From the NCBI GenBank assembly GCA_022605405.1, contig JABYQQ010000006.1:1612001-1676000 (forward strand): a stretch of DNA of 64,000 nucleotides, read 5' to 3'. The position numbers and the translations under genes are program-made. This stretch comes from Earliella scabrosa. Lineage: Eukaryota; Basidiomycota; Agaricomycetes; Polyporales; Polyporaceae. Below are positions 57,610 to 64,000 of this stretch, one piece after another. The first letter of the stretch is position 1, and every line of letters begins with the position of its first letter. The notes beneath the pieces are model-generated. The model ran no database searches and was not told the origin of the DNA. It worked only from the letters and a program-made list of their open reading frames with translations.

Positions 57610-58001
57610 ATGAGTGGAAAGGTGTGCTGAGATCTCAGTAACTTTGGGACAATTATGCGTGACACGCAGGAGCGTCTAGATCAGCAAGTCTTCTAAGTCG
57701 AAGAAGTCCAAGTCCAAAACGACGCAGTCCACGTCCCAGACAACGTCCCAAACAACGCAGGCCAAGGCGACAGGGTCTCAAGCGCCGGATACTACAACAT
57801 CCTGTACTCAATGCATAACTAGTACGCTCCCCTACTTATCATCCTTAACGGGTTATGACATTGCTATATCGATACACAGACAATAGGGTATGTGATGGTG
57901 TCATAGATCCGAAGACCCGCAAGTGTGCACCATGTGGTGCAAACAACGAGACCGAGTGCAGCCTGGCTGCTCAGAGCACGCCGCAGAAGGCAAATGCTTA
58001 A
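57610..58001 (+). CDS. Tiny protein with Zn2Cys6-like cysteine cluster, 3 exons
   Basis: Not a recognised gene. Exons: 57610-57621 (MSGK), 57680-57821, 57880-58001; 91 residues. A basic Ser/Lys/Thr-rich N-terminal half (KSSKSKKSKSKTTQ) is followed by CTQC-x6-C-x10-CAPC-x7-C, reading CTQCITNNRVCDG then CAPCGANNETEC. That spacing fits the fungal GAL4-type binuclear zinc cluster (C-x2-C-x6-C-x5-12-C-x2-C-x6-8-C), and the CDG after the third Cys is typical of it. The motif is interrupted by an intron between the second and third Cys and appears only after splicing. No activation or fungal-TF middle domain follows; it ends 16 residues later. Role unknown: a stand-alone zinc-cluster protein is one reading, a disulphide-bonded peptide another (no signal peptide seen). 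Confidence 0.6.
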
Positions 58002-58425
58002 CTCATGTGGGTTCCAATCAATCCGATGTGCGTAACTCGTTCTTGGTGATGGTTGTATATTTGCGCTCGCAACCGTGATGTGGAGACCACTTCTTGTTTA
58101 TGTATTGTTGACTTGACTGCATGGCTCCTTCCTCTGTATCCCATGCTATGTAATATGCAAAATGTGATATATAAACGTATTCCATCCAAGATGTATCCAT
58201 TGCCAATCATGACTACCGGCTTCTTTCCGGGGTGATGGGACATGTCAGTGTCGAGCCTGACCAAGCTGGAACAAGCCAAATGCGTACATAGTATGCTGGA
58301 TACAAATACCACAATCAAGACGGATCGGATGTCTGCACAGCTTCCCCCGTCGACAGAGCGGGGACAGGGACAGGTGACAAAACTGCGCAGTGCTGCTAGA
58401 TTCAAGTTGTAGCAACGATGAACAG
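58002..58425. other. Convergent gap
   Basis: About 420 bases between the tiny Cys-rich gene and DUF6535 copy 5. No coding signal recognised. Confidence 0.5.
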
Positions 58426-60749
58426 TCACAAAGATGGTCGGCGGAAATAAATGACACGCACATTTTTGTGTTGTTCCGAACTTGCACTATACGCGGCACA
58501 GCGCAATGTTTCGAAAGCCGACTGAATGGTAGGAAGACTTGTCACCACCTTATAGCTGCGGATAGTATCCACATCGAGGGGAGAAGGAAACTTCTGGCTA
58601 ATGGTAGACCAGACATTCTCCAGTGCCGTCACAAGCGTCTCCGGGATTGCCCCTTCCGCCTGTTTGTTGTTGTATATTGCCGTGAGGGGTTGCAGAACCC
58701 ATGATACCAGGAGAGCGGAGAGTCGGTGTGGGAAGACACCTGGCCACTGATCCCTCCGTCCTTCCCTTAGCTCGGATTTCTCCGGTTTGAGACCGGTCCA
58801 CTCCTGATTGACGAGCAAATCCTGGAATTTCGCCAGCGCGGAGTGGGCCAAGTGACATATTGTGCGTAATTGAAGCGGCGTGAGGGAAGACTGAGAGGAT
58901 GACCTCGAGATGCAGACAAAGATTGATAGACCTGTCCTGAACCATACCAAGAGGTTCTCGAATACATATTCCTCAAGATGCCAATGCGTGAGTCTCCAAT
59001 CACAGATAGCGAGCACTGATATCATGATGAGACCGTGGCATTCAAGAGACCATAAAAACACTCACTGCTGCGAATAGCGGAGTACGTTGCCATCTCTTTG
59101 TTAGCGGTATTGGAATGGCACCAGTGGGAGGTGAGCATGGCACTTGTGGTCCAAGCCAAGGTATCGTGGTCCATAGCAAGGGGGCCAAACGTGGATATGT
59201 ATAGCTCGGACGAGGAGCCGCGGGGACCTTCCATCCGTGATACTAGTTTCTCCAGTATTGACTCGGCACGACGTCTCCACATATCGTCCCGCTGATCTGG
59301 AGGAACTGCTAGCATGTAGCGTACCGCATACAGCACCGAGAGCTCTACTGCCCGATAGTTTTGGGACCAGTAAACATGTCCTGGACCGAAAGCACCACCC
59401 CAATGGTTTTCGCATATCACCCAAATATCTCGTAGTGCTGGAGTGAGCTGGCCAAGGGGGATATCAGACATGATGATATGCAGGCGTTCGAGGTAAGTGG
59501 GGGAGAGGGTAGTTGAGTACGCCGTTGTAGCAATACAGCGGTCGAGGATTCCTGTGCTTCGAGTTATAGAGTACTGGTCGCGTCCATGCCACGTTGGTAT
59601 CTCCCGGACATGGTAATGGTACCACTCCGAGAAGCGGTAGATGGGTGACATGATGTCTGCTCTCCCCTTCATCCGTCCGTGGAACTCCCGAAGAAATCGG
59701 AAAAGACGGTTCAACATCCTTCTCGCGGTGTTGTATGTGATCCGTATGACCATATAGATAGCGAAGGCTTGAAGTGAACGATAGCTGCACTCCCATCGAA
59801 TAACGGGTAGGAAGGTGACGATGATCAAGAATATGAAGAGGATGGCGACGAGGGACGATGTAACCGCAGCAACTGTGCTTTCGAGGGTAAAGAGCAGGAT
59901 GATCATCCCAGCCAAGAAGAGGACTAGGGCAACTTGTAGAATGATAGGGAGCGCACCAACAATCGTCCCAACCCGCCACCTGAGGAGCCCGTTTAGACGG
60001 TGTTGTCTAAGCCGCGCACTTTGACGAGACGTGCCTGACAGTCCTACGGTCGCCTCGTGAAGCCATTGTTTGACGATGAGTGCTAGCGATGCGGACGCTA
60101 AACTGCATACCAGGCTTGAGAACCACAGGGCGTTGATCCATATAGCAGAGATGGGTGCTTCGAAGGCGGATTGTACTCCGTTGGATGGTTCGGAAGTACC
60201 TGGCTGGGTAGAGTTGACGAAAGGCGGAGAGATAGCAAAGCTGTTCAACTGGATAGAGATCTGCTGTAGAACAGCCAGTGTTGCATCCGTAGGTTCGGGT
60301 TGCAAGCGCTGATAGGACTCTATGACGAAGGCGGTTGAGACCGCAGAGAACAATCCTGCCTGTGGGTATTTAACCGATGTCAATATGGTTATGTATGTCA
60401 CTACGTTCAGTCAATTATCGGGAATGAACGTACGTAGACCAGAAGAGTGTCCATCTCCTCCTTCCATCGTCCGACAAGCTCCTCATAGTAGGTCCTCACG
60501 ACTTCGTACGATTCGGACCAGACTTCGGCCTTGGTCTGCTCGTTGAACTCTTCCTCCAGTTCGTATTTCAATGCCTATAGACAACGACATGGTGGCTTGA
60601 ACTCTCAAACAGAACGGGTCACATACCTGAGCTGTCGGGAACTCCCAATCTGTATGACTTTCAGCAGTTGAGCCTCCAGACTTGGAACTATCACTGGCGG
60701 CGACACTAGGTGACCGACTTCTTGAAGTACCTGATGCTTGTGAGGGCAT
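58426..60749 (-). CDS. DUF6535 membrane protein, copy 5, 4 exons
   Basis: Minus-strand exons: 60749-60627, 60574-60434, 60359-59066, 59015-58426; about 715 residues, uninterrupted. Start MPSQASGTSRSRSPSVAASD, a Ser-rich variable head. Exon 2 ends RWKEEMDTLLVY; exon 3 begins AGLFSAVSTAFVIESYQRLQ, then WINALWFSSLVCSLASASLA and the pair ALPIILQVALVLFLAGMIILLF and VAAVTSSLVAILFIFLIIVTF. REIPTWHGRDQYS follows, and the last exon is MLAICDWRLTHWHLEEY to FRRPSL. The same four-span plan as its neighbours. The exact 3' end is set by the first stop. Confidence 0.87.
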
Positions 60750-61199
60750 ACCGGAATGCCACTAATCGCAATAGAAGCGTTTGATTCAGCACTTAGAAGA
60801 GCGGGATTCCGACCTGGCCTTCGATGATAATGGTGGACGACAGAAAGCGGGCGCTCGGAACCTGTGCGTGTCCTGGGAATAGTTGTAAGCCTCGTGTAAG
60901 CTGTGCGATACGCGAGGCTGTTGGATTTTGGTCTTGTGCAAGCGAGCGCTTGCTCGCTGGCATCTTCGGAGCCTTGTTATATCGCGGCGTAGTACGCTTT
61001 TGGACCTCATCCGTTTGCCTCTGTACCACCACGATACCGTACAGGACAACCGGAATACTACTCTTTGCTTGCTCTGACGACACGCCTTTCGATTGCTCCA
61101 ACAGAGGCTACCGTCGCTCATCTGGAACCAGGCCCTCCCCCGGCATCCCGCCACGAATTGCAAACAGAAGATGCCAGATACTTTATCATATCGGTTCCC
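60750..61199. other. Intergenic, nothing recognised
   Basis: 5' flank of DUF6535 copy 5. Overlapping frames on both strands lack family support. Confidence 0.45.
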
Positions 61200-61570
61200 G
61201 TGAACGTATCGCCGAAGACCGCCTTCCCTCGACTTTTGCAGCAGATACCCGCCCAGCTCGGAGCTTGAAGCTTCAAAGGAGTCCGTCAATCCTGCCTTCA
61301 TCAACTCTACTGCTCTTGCCGTCTCCCATATTACGCTTTTGAGCCCCTCGCTCAGCCGTGTGGCTCAACGTGCGATGGTTGCCAGTCTCATCCGTCGCAT
61401 CGATTGGCATCATAGTCAAACAATGGCTTAACGAGTACGGGGCGGACCTTTCTGACTCCTCACGACAGACGGCTTGCATCGGCTGAATAGCCTGATCAAG
61501 TGGCAGGGCGCGTGCGAGCCTAGCGTGGATTGTAGTCGTCCGAGTCTAGATCTGGTATTGTCACGCTCTA
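61200..61570 (+). pseudogene. DUF6535 fragment, decayed
   Basis: Pieces align in order with exon 3 of the neighbours: LLQQIPAQL (about 61235), AFINSTALAV (about 61300), SAVWLNVRWLPVSS...ASIGIIVKQWLNEYGADLSDSSRQ (61345-61465), then RLNSLIKWQGA (about 61480-61510). They are in more than one frame with stops between. No flanking exons 1, 2 or 4 were found. It is the sixth trace of the family in this cluster. Confidence 0.75.
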
Positions 61571-61805
61571 GCTCTAGCCTCCTGGCGCCGACTCGGATCC
61601 GACGCGGACGCCGCCCGGTACTACTACCCGTGAGGCTCCTGTACCGCCTACGTAGGAAGCGGCGTTTCTACATCTTCCCCTTTCTTCCTTCGTCAATTCT
61701 CTCCTCGCGCCGCATAATAAACCTTCCAGGTTGCCACTAGTATTCGCCCCACACATGCCTAGTAGGGCCGACGCCGCATAATTATGATAGGCGACGGGCC
61801 ATGGC
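61571..61805. other. Short gap, nothing recognised
   Basis: Flank between the DUF6535 relic and the promoter of the small four-exon gene. No coding signal. Confidence 0.45.
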
Positions 61806-61807
61806 GA

Positions 61808-61814
61808 TATAAAG
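61808..61814 (+). promoter_or_regulatory. TATA box of the small four-exon gene
   Basis: TATAAAG, 100 bases before the ATG at 61908; a CT-rich leader (CATCTCTCTTG) lies between, as is common in fungal promoters. Confidence 0.55.
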
Positions 61815-61907
61815 CGGGGACGCGAGTCAATTATCTTCGTTGTATCCTACACTCCGTACATTCCACACCCATCTCTCTTGTTGACCCCGCTGGTATTCAA
61901 GTACATC

Positions 61908-62382
61908 ATGAGTGGCGAAGTGCGTATCCTTTACAATGGTCAGGATGCTACTCAATGTCTCATCATTGCGGCGAACGACTGCAGGACTCGAACGTTGTTC
62001 GTCTAGGTCGGTTACCCGCTGAAGCAGAACTTGCCTGGGTGAAGAAAGCCAAGGAAGAGCGACGTGCCCGCCTTGCTGGTGGATACTGCCTAGAACTAGT
62101 CTGTATACAGTGAATGATCACGTCGCCGTAGCTCCAATTGTGGCTCACGGGTACCCTGGCACGCTTCCTTATTTCAAACAAATGTTCGGTAGCAAGAAGT
62201 CGACATCCGACTCCGGACAGGGATCCAAGTCTACACCCGTATACAGCATACCCTGTCAATGCGGAAAGACTGGTGGTGAGCTACATGAATGTGTCACTCT
62301 GCCATCCGTTCGGTCTAAGTAAATATGTCTAGATGCGACTAAAACGAAGTCGCAACCGACGCCGCAATGTAAGCAAAGCTAA
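61908..62382 (+). CDS. Small unknown protein, 4 exons
   Basis: Not recognised. Exons: 61908-61919 (MSGE), 61985-62078, 62132-62275, 62333-62382; 99 residues. The introns are 52-65 bases with canonical ends, and all joins are in phase. A charged helix-like stretch (AEAELAWVKKAKEERRARLA) is followed by a Ser/Lys linker (FGSKKSTSDSGQGSKS), one CQC motif and a Cys near the C-terminus. A TATA box lies 100 bases upstream. Like the tiny gene at 57.6 kb, its first exon is just four codons starting MSG, but the rest does not align convincingly. No signal peptide or membrane span. Real gene likely; function unknown. Confidence 0.5.
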
Positions 62383-63276
62383 ACAACAATCCTATCTGGA
62401 TTAGCATAAGCTGGCATGTCTAGACGTAACAGCGTATCATGACACCATGTATTGATTCTTATCCCTGACGACAATGTAACAATGACCATTTGCAGTTGAT
62501 CTTTGACCATGGCAGTTGTGAGCGCGCACTCGTGCATCTGAGATGGTCCCGGGGCCCCATGGAGCCATTGTGCCTAATGACCGCGCTCTCCGCCTGGGCC
62601 AAAACAATTTCATTGTGTGATCTCCAAGCATGTGAGGCCAAGGCTGTCCAGTCACAATTTACACTGCGCAAGCCCGGCAGACTGTGGCCTGTCCTCAGAC
62701 CCAAGCCTCGTAAGGTCGCTTGCACCGGGTTGTGCCTCGCACTGAAGAGCAGTGCTGTCAATTGAAAGCCAGTATATTGATGTTGTGGACACCACAGAAA
62801 TGACGAGCCATAACAAAGGGCCGCGGCGCAATCCGTTCCAAGATCCGGGATCCATTGATGCATGAGCACTATGGAATACATGATGAATGAGTGTCACTGG
62901 TCGCCATGCGGCTGGCGCGGGTACTATGCTACAGTTGGTACAGTATCTCGAGCAATCGGAGGGAAGAGTCCGGGTACGCGCGCGCACGTGCGCGTACATG
63001 AGCGATACATAGGATGTCAGCCAGAGCAGAAGGGGCGTGATAGTGTGTATCTGTGTGGTAGGATTAGGAATAGATATGCAGGCTGGCAGCAGCTGTATGC
63101 GTGGGGCGACAGTTAGACGAGGGGCAGATTAGTAGGATGTGCAGTACTGTGGTCCGTGGGGCGATTAGTGCCAAATGGCGAGTTGTATAGATGTAAGAGG
63201 ATGGCAGGGAAACGTCCGGCACGAAGCTTTTTGTCGAATGTCAGATCGTTTTGTGGGGCGCGTGTCGCGCCGCCGC
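62383..63276. other. Intergenic, nothing recognised
   Basis: About 900 bases without a supported gene. A short CGCGCGCACGTGCGCG-like purine/pyrimidine alternating stretch lies near 62976-62996. Confidence 0.5.
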
Positions 63277-64000
63277 TCATGCGCTCGCGAACATGGCGTC
63301 AAGCTCAGACTTGAACATGTCCTCGACCGCGCGCCTCCGCACGTTGCCCTTGGTAGCAGTGCGAGGGAGAGTGCCGCGCGGGACAACGACGACCATCTTC
63401 GCGTTCGTGATGCGCTCGTGGAGGTACCGTCTCGAGTGGAAGTGACGTGTCCTCCGGATGATCTCGCGCCTCAGCCGCGCCTCGTCCATCGCCAGGCCTT
63501 CCACGGCCTCGACGAACGACCGTTGCCGACGACGATGCACTCGCCGCACGTCTGGCGCACGTTGTCCTCGATCGCGCGCGTGTCGCACCGGAGCGCGTTC
63601 TCGGACTTGATCCAGTCGTCGCCACGCCCGCGGCTCACGTACGCGCCCGGCGCGACCTCGACGAACAGGTCTCCCGTGTGGTAATGCTCGTCGGCGCCGC
63701 GCATCGACACGTGCGGACAGTCGGGCGAGGTCGAGAGGATGACGAGCTCGAGCAGGCGTGCGTTCGCGTTTCCATACGCCCTCTCGCTCTCGGTCTCGTC
63801 CTCAGGGGAGTCCTAGATGGGTCTGAACGCGTACTCGGTACCCTCGATCGGGCGAAGGGATGGGGTGGCTTGGCCGCCACCGCGGATGGAGAGGAGCATG
63901 GCGCCGCACTCTGTGCTGCCGAAGAGGTTGCGGATCTGGAGGTCGTTCGCGTATGCCCACTCCTCATCCTCGCGTGGCATGGGCTGACCGGAGTAGAGGA
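63277..64000 (-). pseudogene. AMP-dependent ligase (adenylate-forming enzyme), C-terminal part, disrupted; runs off the window
   Basis: Minus strand, entering from beyond 64000. Pieces match the C-terminal half of adenylate-forming (acyl-CoA synthetase-like) enzymes: QIRNLFGSTECGAMLL (motif around the ATP/acyl site), RPIEGTEYAFRPI, then a TAG at 63815-63813, LLELVILSTSPDCPHVSMRG, HTGDLFVEV, the conserved GRGDDWIKSENALRC, and after a frameshift near 63530 FVEAVEGLAMDEARL. The end has RITNAKMVVVVPRGTLPRTATKGNVRR (catalytic Lys in TKGNV) and a stop at 63277. The stop codon and the frame change, with loss of a few codons after VVGNG, argue for a pseudogene unless hidden introns explain them. Confidence 0.68.

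Overview
The window is nuclear DNA of a filamentous basidiomycete, most likely an Agaricomycete of the polypore type. The genes are dense with short introns (mostly 47-70 bases, GT-AG, with one GC-AG), there are no operons, and the families are fungal: fungal GPI-anchor enzymes, a Snt1-type SANT protein, a GEgh16-like secreted protein, a cytochrome P450 with 14 exons, and several DUF6535 membrane proteins. All family calls were made by reading translations; no database search was run. Exon ends were placed by splice signals plus reading phase and may be off by a base or two.

Region 1 (1-37.3 kb) is mainly conserved housekeeping DNA on both strands. In order: a RAD51-paralogue (+), 5-formyltetrahydrofolate cyclo-ligase (-), the PIG-P/Gpi19 GPI-anchor subunit (+), a two-finger C2H2 protein with a His-Ser repeat (-), exonuclease 1 (-, with a 1.35 kb first intron), a decayed single-pass membrane protein (-), a GEgh16-like secreted protein (-), an intronless epoxide hydrolase (+), a PIN4-type parvulin (+), a long Snt1-like protein with two SANT domains (-), the PIG-S/Gpi17 GPI-transamidase subunit (+) and the ubiquitin-conjugating enzyme Ubc4 (-). 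DNA repair (RAD51 paralogue, EXO1) and GPI anchoring (PIG-P, PIG-S) each appear twice, but nothing suggests co-regulation. The first 17 kb is GC-rich and full of simple-sequence repeats, which produces long spurious open frames.

Region 2 (37.3-64 kb) is accessory in character. It opens with a MITE-like element with terminal inverted repeats and a 46-base central palindrome. It then holds five DUF6535 multi-span membrane protein genes on both strands (38.4, 48.1, 50.6, 54.2 and 58.4 kb) plus a decayed fragment at 61.2 kb. All five share one gene architecture: a short first exon, an exon of exactly 141 bases, a 1.28-1.34 kb exon, and a last exon entered in phase 1. Between them lie an NAD(P)-dependent reductase, an intact P450 next to a decayed P450 copy, and two tiny intron-containing genes. 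One tiny gene encodes a 91-residue protein whose six cysteines have GAL4-type Zn2Cys6 spacing. The window ends in a disrupted AMP-dependent ligase.

The main candidate for something undescribed is this DUF6535 / small-protein cluster. It shows signs of local duplication and decay: an in-frame stop in one copy, no visible start codon in another, and a relic fragment. The tiny Zn2Cys6-like protein and a 99-residue four-exon protein sit beside it.
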